The position numbers were made by a program, and so were the translations under genes. From the NCBI GenBank assembly GCA_035505975.1, contig DATJQJ010000018.1, positions 1 to 23,208 of the forward strand: a stretch of 23,208 nt of DNA, written 5' to 3'. This document shows positions 14,283 to 22,489 of this stretch, in pieces. The notes beneath the pieces are model-generated. The model ran no database searches, had not been told where the DNA came from, and saw only the letters and a program-made list of their open reading frames with translations. Positions within the stretch are counted from its first letter, which is position 1. Every line of letters begins with the position of its first letter. This DNA comes from CAIKOD01 sp035505975 (GTDB taxonomy: Archaea > Halobacteriota > Methanomicrobia > Methanomicrobiales > Methanospirillaceae).

Positions 14283-16442
14283 ATGACTGATGAAATAAGG
14301 GCACTTATTGTTGAAGATTCTCAGGATGATGCAACCCTGCTCGTCTTTGAACTGACCAAGGGGGGTCTCCTGGTGCATCACAGGAGGGTCGATACCGCCC
14401 ACGATATGCGAGACGCACTGACAAAAGAGACCTGGGATATTATCCTGTGCGATTATTCGATACCAAATTTCGGTGCAATGGCCGCGCTGCAACTGGTAAA
14501 AGAATTAAAAATCGACATACCATTTATCATTCTTTCAGGAGTCGTCGGAGAGGATGTTGCGGTTGACGCTATGAAAGCCGGCGCCCATGATTTTATTATC
14601 AAGGGCAATTATTCCCGCCTGGTCCCGGCAGTAAAACGGGAAATTGAGGATTACACTGTCAGGAAACGGACGCAAGAGGAAGTCGAAAAGCAACGCCAGC
14701 TGTCTTTTACGATGATCATGCAGAACCCTCAGCCGCTCCTCATTACCAAAAAAAATATGGATGTAAAGCTGGCCAACGAAGCATTCCTCCTGATAAGCGG
14801 TTATTCTGAAGCACAGCTCCAGAAAATGAACCTGCGGGATTTCAGGGTCCTCGAAAAGAGTGGTAAGGGTGTCCGCGAAGCGCTCGATACCAAAAAGGGG
14901 GTGAGCGGCGACATCAAGGTCGAGTTCCCGACGGGAATTTATTATCTGGAACAGCACACGATCCCTCTCCTTGATAAGCATGGCGATATTGTCAGCCTGA
15001 TGGCAGTGTACGGGGACAACACCGAGAGAGTCAAACAGGATGCCGCCAAAAAAGAGCTCGCAGATTTTACCAGCTCGTACCTCTCGATCCTTGCCGAAAA
15101 CCTCACGCTTCTCGCCCGGGGTGACCTGAACATGAGCATGGACATCCCACCGGTGACCGAGAATAACAGAGAGACCTGGGAAAACTACAATGAGATAAAC
15201 AATAATCTCCAGCAGGTCAGGGATGCCTTTACGAGTCTTATCAATGATGCCGATATGCTGACCCGGGCAGCAGTGGACGGCCTTCTGCAGACAAGGGCTG
15301 ATACCAGCAGGCATAAAGGGGATTTTGCAAAGATTGTCCAGGGAGTGAATGCCACCCTCGATGCCGTGATAAAACCGGTCAACGAAGCGATAAGGGTTTC
15401 CGATATGTACGCAAATTCCGATTTCTCAGTGAGGTTCAATGAGAAACTTGTTGTTGCAGGAGATTTTATCGACTTCAAAAATGCCCTGAACAATATCGGT
15501 ATCCAGGTCTCCAAGGCGGTCTCACTGATCAATGAGCAGGTCGCTGATCTCACGGAAGCTGCCGGGCAGGCTCAGGCGAGCCTTCAGGAAATTGCTTCAG
15601 GTGCAGAACAGATTGCCCATAATTCTCAGAAAGTCAATAACATCGCGATAAACGGGGCCCAGGGCATGGACCAGGTCTCGCGGGTGATGGGAGATCTCTC
15701 GGCATCTGTCGAAGAAGTAGCGTCTTCCATGGAGTCTGTTGCAGACCTCGCAAAGAATACGGATTTACTCTCAAAGGAAGGAGCGAAACTTGCCCAAAAA
15801 GCCGATCAGAGTATGATTAAAATAGGCGAATCTGCCAAGGTCGTTGACGACAATATCGGCGAAATCAACGCAAAAATGAATGAGATAGGTAAAATCGTCG
15901 AGGTAATCAGGGACCTTGCCAACCAGACGAACCTGCTCGCGCTCAATGCCGCAATCGAGGCAGCCCGTGCAGGGGAGGCGGGAAGAGGGTTCGCGGTTGT
16001 TGCCGCAGAAGTTAAGTCCCTTGCCCAGGAGTCGCGTGGCTCGGCAGAAAATATTGCCACCATGATCGGAGACCTCCAGCAGAAATCCCAGAAATCAGCG
16101 GAAGCCGTTGGCATTGCATCCCAACAGGTGCAGCAGGGTGGGAAAGATGTCGCAGAGGCTTTGAATTCCTTTAATGGCATTGTCGATTCGGTCGGAAAAA
16201 TCTCAGGCAGTACCCAGGAAGTGTCGCGGGCCGCCGAACAGCAGGCTGCCAGTGTCGAAGAAGTCAGTGCGAGCGTCATCGAAGTCTCAGGACTCATCGA
16301 TGGCGTTTCAAAAGAAGCAAGCAATGTGGCGGCCATAACCGAAGAGGCTTCGGCTTCGATCCAGGAAGTCAACAAAGTCGTAGAGCAGGTAAATGAGATC
16401 GCGACGAGAGTCTCAAACGAGATGGCCAGGTTCAAGGTCTGA
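14283..16442 (+). CDS. Soluble REC-PAS-HAMP-like methyl-accepting chemoreceptor
   Basis: Chemoreceptors control CheA through CheW; this one has no membrane helix and should sit in a cytoplasmic cluster. The 719 residues from ATG 14283 (GAAGGTGA at 14271-14278) read: receiver domain about 5-125 with Glu11/Asp12, phosphoacceptor Asp57 in IILCDYSIP and Lys107; PAS about 145-258 with NPQPLLIT and ANEAFLLISG; HAMP-like modules about 270-400 (LLARGDLNMSMD, LLQTRADTSRHKGDF); then a long MCP signalling hairpin about 420-719. The hairpin tip is typical, DLANQTNLLALNAAIEAARA near residues 544-563. There is no C-terminal CheR-docking pentapeptide. A receiver on a chemoreceptor is unusual and would let a histidine kinase, perhaps the one just upstream, modulate taxis. 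Confidence 0.93.
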   Translation: MTDEIRALIVEDSQDDATLLVFELTKGGLLVHHRRVDTAHDMRDALTKETWDIILCDYSIPNFGAMAALQLVKELKIDIPFIILSGVVGEDVAVDAMKAGAHDFIIKGNYSRLVPAVKREIEDYTVRKRTQEEVEKQRQLSFTMIMQNPQPLLITKKNMDVKLANEAFLLISGYSEAQLQKMNLRDFRVLEKSGKGVREALDTKKGVSGDIKVEFPTGIYYLEQHTIPLLDKHGDIVSLMAVYGDNTERVKQDAAKKELADFTSSYLSILAENLTLLARGDLNMSMDIPPVTENNRETWENYNEINNNLQQVRDAFTSLINDADMLTRAAVDGLLQTRADTSRHKGDFAKIVQGVNATLDAVIKPVNEAIRVSDMYANSDFSVRFNEKLVVAGDFIDFKNALNNIGIQVSKAVSLINEQVADLTEAAGQAQASLQEIASGAEQIAHNSQKVNNIAINGAQGMDQVSRVMGDLSASVEEVASSMESVADLAKNTDLLSKEGAKLAQKADQSMIKIGESAKVVDDNIGEINAKMNEIGKIVEVIRDLANQTNLLALNAAIEAARAGEAGRGFAVVAAEVKSLAQESRGSAENIATMIGDLQQKSQKSAEAVGIASQQVQQGGKDVAEALNSFNGIVDSVGKISGSTQEVSRAAEQQAASVEEVSASVIEVSGLIDGVSKEASNVAAITEEASASIQEVNKVVEQVNEIATRVSNEMARFKV

Positions 16443-16494
16443 ACTTAAAAATCATCCTTTCCCGGATTCGACGAAGGGAACGGAAAGCCACCCG

Positions 16495-16507
16495 TTTTTT
16501 TCATTTT
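16495..16507 (+). terminator. T-run terminator after the chemoreceptor gene
   Basis: TTTTTTT (16495-16501) then CATTTTC lies about 52 nt after the stop, in the convergent gap before the TPR gene. A typical archaeal T-rich terminator. Confidence 0.45.
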
Positions 16508-16603
16508 CGATCCGGTCGTCCAGAACATTGTGGGACGTTCTTAACTGAAAACAGCCATTTTTGGCGTCTCCATTGATCTCCTGGAACAGGCACGCTGGTA
16601 AAA

Positions 16604-17029
16604 TTATTTAAGGTTATCAAGTTCGAATTTTTGTTTTTTCATCATCTGCATGATCTTCTCTCTTACGCTGTCGGGCATACCGCATTTAACCGGTCCGCTG
16701 TATTGGACCTCGCCTTCATCTTCTAGTTTCGGGATTTCCATTGCTTTTGCGAGATCAGGATCAAGTTTCTTCGCCTGGTCCCAGGCACGCCGCGCATCTT
16801 CATCACGGTTGAGCCCGCCGCTCAGATTTATTCCCCGAAAAGCCCATAAATTGGCATTCCCTGGATTGATCTCCAGGGCCTTCGCATAGTACTTGTCTGC
16901 TTCCTCGTACCTGCTTTCAAAAGCAAGCAGATCGGCCTTTAATGCCAGCTCGTCGGATTTATTGAGAAGGTCTTCTTTTTTGCTCCAACTCTTCTTTTCG
17001 CCTTCAGAAATTTCCACCGCTTCCTGCAT
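16604..17029 (-). CDS. Small tetratricopeptide (TPR) protein
   Basis: TPR units are helical protein-protein interaction modules. From ATG 17029 the product has 141 residues. A charged helix (EKKSWSKKEDLLNKSDELAL) is followed by about two TPR-like repeats with EADKYYAKALEINPGNANLW and ARRAWDQAKKLDPDLAKAM. The tail has MPDSVREKIMQMMKKQ. It has no signal peptide or membrane helix. The frame is open to another ATG at 17113, but the TATA box at 17046-17060 falls inside that extension, so 17029 with a leaderless transcript is preferred. The partner is unknown. Confidence 0.75.
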   Translation of the reverse strand: MQEAVEISEGEKKSWSKKEDLLNKSDELALKADLLAFESRYEEADKYYAKALEINPGNANLWAFRGINLSGGLNRDEDARRAWDQAKKLDPDLAKAMEIPKLEDEGEVQYSGPVKCGMPDSVREKIMQMMKKQKFELDNLK

Positions 17030-17045
17030 TGGTATATTCAAATTT

Positions 17046-17060
17046 CGATATATCAATATT
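17046..17060 (-). promoter_or_regulatory. TATA box deciding the start of the TPR gene
   Basis: Minus-strand AATATTGATATATCG is centred about 24-26 nt before ATG 17029, the spacing expected for a leaderless archaeal gene. Confidence 0.5.
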
Positions 17061-17228
17061 CGTATGGGCCTATCTGTTGGTCCTGATGTCCCGGACAGGT
17101 TCGGTTGTTTCACCAGGGCCGGGAAGATCGCGGTGACCTGGAAACTGGATCAGGCCAATTAAATAGTAAAAAAAATTCGGATCGAACGATGTAAATCGTT
17201 TTAAAGGGTTAAATTAAAGTAGGAATGC

Positions 17229-17417
17229 ATGAGCGAGACCAGGACGATGTGCAGGTATATCTGCCTTGAATGTGCCTATATCTACGACCCGTCAAAAGGG
17301 GACCCGAAAGGAAAAATTCCGCCGGGCACACCGTTTGAGAAACTTCCCGACACATGGGAGTGTCCCGAATGCCATATTAAAAAGGCTAAACGAGGGGTAT
17401 TCAAAAGACTGGACTAG
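17229..17417 (+). CDS. Rubredoxin
   Basis: Rubredoxins are small cytoplasmic electron carriers with one iron held by four cysteines; in anaerobes they often serve oxygen or superoxide detoxification. The 62-residue product has CLEC (Cys12, Cys15) and CPEC (Cys45, Cys48), the aromatic core YIYDPSKGD and PPGTPFEKLPDTW. The usual family length is about 52, so the first six residues (MSETRT) may be an extension; an internal ATG at 17247 is a possible start. TTTTAAAG about 28 nt before 17229 supports the longer form as a leaderless transcript. No electron-transfer partner gene adjoins it. Confidence 0.93.
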   Translation: MSETRTMCRYICLECAYIYDPSKGDPKGKIPPGTPFEKLPDTWECPECHIKKAKRGVFKRLD

Positions 17418-17495
17418 GCTCATTATATGCCGTGTTATTTGAATCGACGGGCTTTCGTTTCTCCCTGAATTTTTCTGATCAAAATCGATGTGCAA

Positions 17496-17531
17496 TTCTG
17501 ATTAAGGTAAAAGAATCGGATTCAATCAGAA
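17496..17531. repeat. Nested inverted repeats downstream of rubredoxin
   Basis: TTCTGATT (17496-17503) and AATCAGAA (17524-17531) are perfect 8-bp arms. Inside them GAATC-G-GATTC (17513-17523) forms a second inverted repeat. It lies about 80 nt after the rubredoxin stop; a T-rich stretch (17573-17586) follows. It may be a 3' end structure, an operator or a small RNA. The gene-free 17418-17755 stretch contains nothing else I can name. Confidence 0.4.
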
Positions 17532-17755
17532 AAGCGCCGTCTATTCAGAGGCACGATCCTTCGATACCAAAGACGGATTTTTAGTTTTGTTTACAAGAGA
17601 ATCCAAAAGAGGACAAGATTAATTTTGCGGTTAAACTCACCGTTGCACTTCCCACATTGAAACAACATGAATAAAACCGGCAAGACATCTCACTTACTTA
17701 TTAAGGATGAAGAACACGGCAATGGGTTGAAACCGTTCATGCGCCGGCGAACCTT

Positions 17756-18361
17756 TCAATTACCGGGCACATCTCCGTTTATCGAATTGAGGTCTTCCAG
17801 TTTATTGATATTAACAAAAGTGGTCAGACAGGGGTCGTATTTTTTTAAATTCTCGACTCCGACAAACCGTGCGTTGAGGCTCCTGATCATGTCACGAAGG
17901 GAAAGCGACTCGTGTGAATCGAGATACCGGAGAAGGGCAGCCTTTCGGTATACGGCGTGGAGGGGTTCGAACATAACCGTATCCCACGCAGGGATGACTG
18001 CGTCGTATCCGTCCAGGAGCGAAAAGAGGTATACGACGATGTCCCGGTTCACGAGAGGCATATCGCATCCGGAAATAAAAAGTGAATCTCCTTTCGCCGC
18101 AATTACCCCGGCATGAATCCCTCCGATCGGGCCAAGTCCTTTTCTGATATCATGGACACAGATCACCTCACTGAACCGGGAAAAGCGTTCGCACTGGCGG
18201 GGATCCCTCGCAACAAGGATAATTTCATCGACGGCCGGGGAGAGGGTCTCTAGAAGCCGCTCGATAAAAGTCTTTCCGTCGTGGACAAAGAAGTATTTCT
18301 CGCGCCCCTGGGCTCTTTTAGCCTCTCCTCCGACAAGAATGATAGCCGTTTTCATTTTCAC
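17756..18361 (-). CDS. mobA: Molybdenum cofactor guanylyltransferase MobA-like
   Basis: MobA attaches GMP to molybdopterin (or the tungsten form) to make the bis-guanine dinucleotide cofactor of formate and formylmethanofuran dehydrogenases. The 201-residue product has normal length. The nucleotide-binding loop is LVGGEAKRAQGREK (about residues 9-22), a variant of the usual LAGG-x-S-x-RMG-x-x-K. GLGPIGGIHAG (about 75-85), the metal-binding GCDMPL (about 98-103) and PLHAVYRK (about 133-140) also fit. Two ATGs, 18361 and 18355, follow GGTGA closely; either may be used. It is monocistronic, with a palindrome about 45 nt upstream. Confidence 0.87.
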   Translation of the reverse strand: MKMKTAIILVGGEAKRAQGREKYFFVHDGKTFIERLLETLSPAVDEIILVARDPRQCERFSRFSEVICVHDIRKGLGPIGGIHAGVIAAKGDSLFISGCDMPLVNRDIVVYLFSLLDGYDAVIPAWDTVMFEPLHAVYRKAALLRYLDSHESLSLRDMIRSLNARFVGVENLKKYDPCLTTFVNINKLEDLNSINGDVPGN

Positions 18362-18405
18362 CGTGGATGATACCTGGTCATGGGGAATTATTGCCCGAAC
18401 ACTGA

Positions 18406-18421
18406 TGACCCGAACGGGTCA
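18406..18421. repeat. 16-bp palindrome upstream of mobA
   Basis: TGACCCG-AA-CGGGTCA has perfect 7-bp arms, with its centre about 53 nt before the mobA start. The half CCCGAAC recurs at 18394-18400, 15 bp from its copy in the palindrome (18409-18415). This looks like a transcription-factor site for mobA, but it could form an RNA hairpin. Confidence 0.45.
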
Positions 18422-18571
18422 GGGATCAAAGGCAAAAATCTCCGGAATATTCTCAAATCTATTGGTATTTCATTAATTTGCCTCTGTTATATAGGAGTGT
18501 CCGATTAATAATCCATTTGTTCGTAAGATTTGTTTAACCTCGCCAGTACAGGCTGACTTTCATAAAGAATA

Positions 18572-19024
18572 TTATGCAGCTTTAGAGGTTCGCCGCCTGT
18601 TTACGGCTTTTCTCTCAAGATCGAGCAGAAGAATTTTGATTTCCGGGGAGGGCGAAAACCCGCCCATTCCCTTTTTTGCTACCACGCGGTGACAAGGGAC
18701 GATGATGGGAGTCGGATTCCTCCTCATTGCCTGACCGACAACCCGCGGCGACGTCCCGACGCTCTTGCCGATTTCCCCGTACGTTTGCGTAGTCCCGAAC
18801 GGGATCTCTGATACCGCCCGGTATATTGAGCCATAAATGGTTGGATCTGAAACGGAAATACTCTTCAAGGTGGCAAAGTGCTCTTCGGCCCCGAGGCAAT
18901 ACCTCCTGACAGGGAGAGGGACATCCCCGGGGATACCCGTCTTTGAGAATATAACCCGGTGGACACAATCACCCGACCACCAGACATGGACGAACCATAG
19001 ACCAAGCCTGCATGAACCGCTCAT
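18572..19024 (-). CDS. ogt: Methylated-DNA--protein-cysteine methyltransferase
   Basis: Ogt removes methyl groups from O6-alkylguanine by irreversible transfer to its own cysteine. The 150-residue product from ATG 19024 has the helix-turn-helix segment PFGTTQTYGEIGKSVGTSPR and the active-site motif IIVPCHRVV, then GMGGFSPSPEIKILLLDLE. The ATG overlaps the stop of the helicase gene as TGATG, so the two DNA-repair genes are translationally coupled; an in-frame ATG at 19033 inside the helicase gene is the alternative. No anomaly. Confidence 0.92.
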   Translation of the reverse strand: MSGSCRLGLWFVHVWWSGDCVHRVIFSKTGIPGDVPLPVRRYCLGAEEHFATLKSISVSDPTIYGSIYRAVSEIPFGTTQTYGEIGKSVGTSPRVVGQAMRRNPTPIIVPCHRVVAKKGMGGFSPSPEIKILLLDLERKAVNRRRTSKAA

Positions 19025-21030
19025 CACTTCCATAAGCTCACCATTTCTTTAAAGGTCGGCAGGTCGACACCGACAAGTTCCTCTCTGATCCATGAGGGGA
19101 GCCCGTTCAGGACTCTGTTTTCAAGAAACCTCTCTTCGCCGAACACCAGGAACCCGCGGTCTTTAGGGGTTCTCAATACCCTCCCCAGTGCCTGTTCCGC
19201 CTTATTGATTGCGGGGAGCGTATAGCAGATAAATTCACCCTCTTCCCCGAATTTGTACTTAAAATAATCGATCATCATTCTTCTCGGGCGGTTGAAGGGG
19301 GCGAGCGGCAGCCCTATGACCATGGCACCGGATAGCATTTCACCCCGGTAATCAAGACCTTCGCTCCATTTGCCACCGCAAACGGCAAACAGCACTCCGG
19401 ATTTTTTTCTTTCGGGAAGGGCCAGAAACTCCTTTAATGCGTTCCCGGCATCACGGCTGTCTTTTGGCTCTATGAACACGGTCTTCTTCCTGATAAGGGG
19501 TGCCGTTTCTGCCGCGAACTGTTCGAGGATCTGGTATGATGGGAAATATACTGCAAGATTGCCGGGGATCTGGGTGAATGCAGAGATATACCCGACAATT
19601 TTTTGCGTATTCGCAGCATCCTGTCGTTTCCGAAAAGCGGTTGTAATATCCCTGCTGCAGATCAGCTTACGGTTCTCTTTTGGGAATGAATTTGGAAGCG
19701 AACATGTTGCAACGCTCGCGTCGCCAAAATAGTATTTTTTGTAGCTGGATATCGGGGAGAGTGTCCCCGATATCAGCGTACAGCTATGGTGCGACTGTGC
19801 AAGATCCCTTAGTTTGGAACCAGGATCGATGCTCCGGACTTCAAGGATGATGGACGACTCATCTTTCCGATATATCGTCAGGTAGGACGAATCCGACGCC
19901 GATTGTTCAAGACGCAGCATAAATGCCGTCAACCTTTCGATAGCGGTCTCCCTGAACTCGCCTGCACGTATATTACTTTCCCTGATCTTTTCGCTGATAA
20001 CCATCAGTTCTTCAACAATTTCAGAGAGAGACCGGTACAATGAGCTCTTTAAAATAATCCGTTCAAAAATGGCCGGATCGAACCAGTCCTCATTCTCAAG
20101 CGAATTCTTGAGTCCTTCCATAAAATCGTTAATTCTCGGGAGCAGATGCCTTACGGCCTCGACACCCTTAAGGGTCTTTTTGAGTTGCAGGAGTTCGTGA
20201 GATGCCTGCGCGAGCATCTCCTCTTCAAGACTGACTGACTGTACGTCCAGGAGCACGTCGCCGCAGTTATGGGCCTCATCGATGAGGAGTATTACGTCCC
20301 CGGGTTCTATCCCGACAGACTGGTACAGCTGTTCGCGGACTGCGTCGTCGAACAGATGATAATAATTCAGGATGATTACATCGGCTTTCTGGGCTGCATG
20401 GAGGAGTGTCTCGTAGGGGCAGATATCCCCACAGAATTCGCTGACCTGCCGTGGCTGAATACCCGTTCCAATCGCTCTTTCGGCCCGGGAGCGGAGCTCA
20501 GGCGACGGGACCATCCTGAGCGCCCCGCCTTCGGCTTTCACGAAAATCCTGCTCCTGATAAAATACGGGCAGATTACCGGATGTTCCCGGTCCGTTTTTG
20601 CGATCTGTTTCCTTATCACCGGATCGGATGAAGGCACGAGAGAGCCCTGCTCGGCACGCTCCCGCATGAGCGTTGTCGACAGACCTTTAACACCCTCACA
20701 ACGGCGATATACGTCACCCTCACCCGCAAGAGGACACAAATTCGATTTTCCGATAAGGAATGAGAATTTCATTGACGGTTTTTTTGCCCTAACGAGCGAC
20801 AATTCCCTGATGAATGTTGCCAGCTGGCTGATCGTCCGGACGGCAACGACTACTTTCCTGTCTCCTTTTTCTGCAAGCATTGCTGCAACAACACTTGATT
20901 TGCCGCTCCCGGTCGGCGCGTCGATCATCACGATACCGCCGGATTTCGCGTGGCTGCCCACCAGTTCGAGCATTTTCCGCTGGCCCGGGCGGTAATCTGG
21001 GTACGGAAACCATTCATCGAGGCGATCCAT
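19024..21030 (-). CDS. XPD/Rad3-DinG family DNA helicase
   Basis: XPD-type enzymes are 5'-3' superfamily 2 helicases with an iron-sulfur cluster, used in excision repair. The 668-residue product has the N-terminal Q-like region PYPDYRPGQRKML, Walker A APTGSGKSS (residues 38-46) and the DEAH box in LLIDEAHNCGD (248-258). Later motifs are SGTLSPISSY, GGKWSEGLDYRGEML and QALGRVLRTPKDRG. Cysteines at 99, 111, 154, 200 and 204 lie between Walker A and DEAH. Four of them would hold the cluster, most likely including Cys99, Cys111 and Cys204 of ICPYE. The ATG at 21030 has no ribosome site, suggesting a short leader. It is coupled to ogt downstream and divergent from purB by 53 nt. Confidence 0.92.
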   Translation of the reverse strand: MDRLDEWFPYPDYRPGQRKMLELVGSHAKSGGIVMIDAPTGSGKSSVVAAMLAEKGDRKVVVAVRTISQLATFIRELSLVRAKKPSMKFSFLIGKSNLCPLAGEGDVYRRCEGVKGLSTTLMRERAEQGSLVPSSDPVIRKQIAKTDREHPVICPYFIRSRIFVKAEGGALRMVPSPELRSRAERAIGTGIQPRQVSEFCGDICPYETLLHAAQKADVIILNYYHLFDDAVREQLYQSVGIEPGDVILLIDEAHNCGDVLLDVQSVSLEEEMLAQASHELLQLKKTLKGVEAVRHLLPRINDFMEGLKNSLENEDWFDPAIFERIILKSSLYRSLSEIVEELMVISEKIRESNIRAGEFRETAIERLTAFMLRLEQSASDSSYLTIYRKDESSIILEVRSIDPGSKLRDLAQSHHSCTLISGTLSPISSYKKYYFGDASVATCSLPNSFPKENRKLICSRDITTAFRKRQDAANTQKIVGYISAFTQIPGNLAVYFPSYQILEQFAAETAPLIRKKTVFIEPKDSRDAGNALKEFLALPERKKSGVLFAVCGGKWSEGLDYRGEMLSGAMVIGLPLAPFNRPRRMMIDYFKYKFGEEGEFICYTLPAINKAEQALGRVLRTPKDRGFLVFGEERFLENRVLNGLPSWIREELVGVDLPTFKEMVSLWK

Positions 21031-21083
21031 TAACTATTATAGGTGTTGCAATGCTTTAGATTAGCAGGAGTGGATCTGGCAAG

Positions 21084-22430
21084 ATGGCCGTACATCCGAT
21101 AGAACAACGTTACGGGACCCCGGAGATGCGTCACGTATGGAGTGAGGAAAATCGTTTTTCCTGCATTATTTCCGCCGAAATTGCGCTCGCCAGCGCAGAA
21201 GCAGCACACGGGCTCATTCCGAAGCCTGCCGCAGACGAGATCAAGAAACGTGCAGGACTTGCTGCCCTCGAACGCGCGAAGGTCATTGAAAATGAGATCA
21301 ACCACGACATGATGGCGATGGTGAAAGCCGTGGCCGAAGTCTGCGGCGAATCGGGCCGTTTCATCCACTATGGCGCAACATCGAACGATATGCTCGATAC
21401 TGCCACCGGTCTTCAGCTGAAACAATCACTCGACCTGATCGAACAGAAATTAACAGCCCTTCTCAGGGTTCTCCTGAAAAAGAGCGATGAGACAAAAGGC
21501 CTGGTATGCGCAGGGAGGACCCATGGACAGATCGGCGTCCCGACAACTTATGGTCTCCGTTTCGCTATTTGGGCAAGTGAAACCGGAAGGCATCTGGAGC
21601 GGCTGCGAGAACTCAGGCCGAGGGTTGCGGTCGGACAGATGACCGGCGCGGTCGGCACCCAGGCATCCCTTGGCGAGCATGGGATTGAGGTCCAGGAGAC
21701 CATGATGACGCTTCTTGGACTTGCTCACGTCGACGTCTCGAACCAGGTGGTAGCCCGCGACCGTTACGCCGAATACTTCATGTACCTGGCAAACGTCGCA
21801 ACTACCCTCGATAAGATCGGGATTGAGTTAAGATCCCTCCAGAGGACTGAAATCGGGGAAGTCGAGGAGGCATTCGGGAAAAACCAGGTCGGTTCGAGCA
21901 CGATGCCGCATAAGAGGAACCCGATTAAAAGCGAGCAGGTCTGCGGCCTTGCGAGGGTAATCCGTTCTTCCGTAGAACCTGCCCTGCAGAACAATACGCT
22001 CTGGGATGAACGGGACCTGACAAACTCGTCCTGCGAACGAGTGATATTCCCGGAAGCCTCGATCCTTGCCGATCACGTCCTGGTTGTCATGACCAGGGTA
22101 CTTGAGGGGCTGACCATAAACAGGGAACGCATCAGGGAAAACCTGGACCTGTTGCATGGGATCAACATGGCCGAATCAGTGATGATCGAACTGACCAGGA
22201 AAGGGATGGACCGGCAGGACGCCCACGAACGCGTGAGGGTCGCAAGCATGAAAGCTTTGGAAACGAGACAGCCTCTTTCAGAGGTGCTTTCTCTTGACCC
22301 GGCGGTGATGGCCCTGCTAAAATCTCGTGAGATAGCAGATCTCCTTGATCCTGACAAGTACTTAGGGACGGCCGTCAGGCAGGTCGAATTAGTGATCAAA
22401 AAGCTTGGAAAAGTCGCAGAAAGCAGCTGA
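21084..22430 (+). CDS. purB: Adenylosuccinate lyase
   Basis: PurB cleaves fumarate from SAICAR and adenylosuccinate in purine synthesis. The 448-residue length fits the family. Residues 93-102 (FIHYGATSND), the catalytic histidine in GRTHGQIGVPT (His147), and the fumarase/lyase signature GSSTMPHKRNP (270-280) with its catalytic serine are all present. The ATG at 21084 follows GGAGTGGATC (21067-21076), an excellent ribosome site. The 53-nt divergent gap to the helicase must hold both promoters. It stands alone, not in a purine operon. Confidence 0.96.
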   Translation: MAVHPIEQRYGTPEMRHVWSEENRFSCIISAEIALASAEAAHGLIPKPAADEIKKRAGLAALERAKVIENEINHDMMAMVKAVAEVCGESGRFIHYGATSNDMLDTATGLQLKQSLDLIEQKLTALLRVLLKKSDETKGLVCAGRTHGQIGVPTTYGLRFAIWASETGRHLERLRELRPRVAVGQMTGAVGTQASLGEHGIEVQETMMTLLGLAHVDVSNQVVARDRYAEYFMYLANVATTLDKIGIELRSLQRTEIGEVEEAFGKNQVGSSTMPHKRNPIKSEQVCGLARVIRSSVEPALQNNTLWDERDLTNSSCERVIFPEASILADHVLVVMTRVLEGLTINRERIRENLDLLHGINMAESVMIELTRKGMDRQDAHERVRVASMKALETRQPLSEVLSLDPAVMALLKSREIADLLDPDKYLGTAVRQVELVIKKLGKVAESS

Positions 22431-22446
22431 AACACTTCTCCCAGAT

Positions 22447-22458
22447 AAAAAAAAGAAA
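22447..22458 (-). terminator. T-run after the FKBP gene
   Basis: Minus-strand TTTCTTTTTTTT (22447-22458) lies about 30 nt past the FKBP stop codon, in the convergent gap with purB. Confidence 0.5.
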
Positions 22459-22489
22459 GATTAGCAGATATTCTGGCCGAGGGGCCTGG

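Noticed and set aside
14535..15314. 259-codon open frame on the minus strand
   Set aside because: It is antisense to the receptor gene, whose domains are clear.
15806..16435. 209-codon minus-strand frame rich in Ser and Ala
   Set aside because: It is the antisense shadow of the heptad-rich receptor hairpin.
17667..18116. 149-codon plus-strand ORF
   Set aside because: Most of it is antisense to mobA, and the 5' part has no ribosome site.
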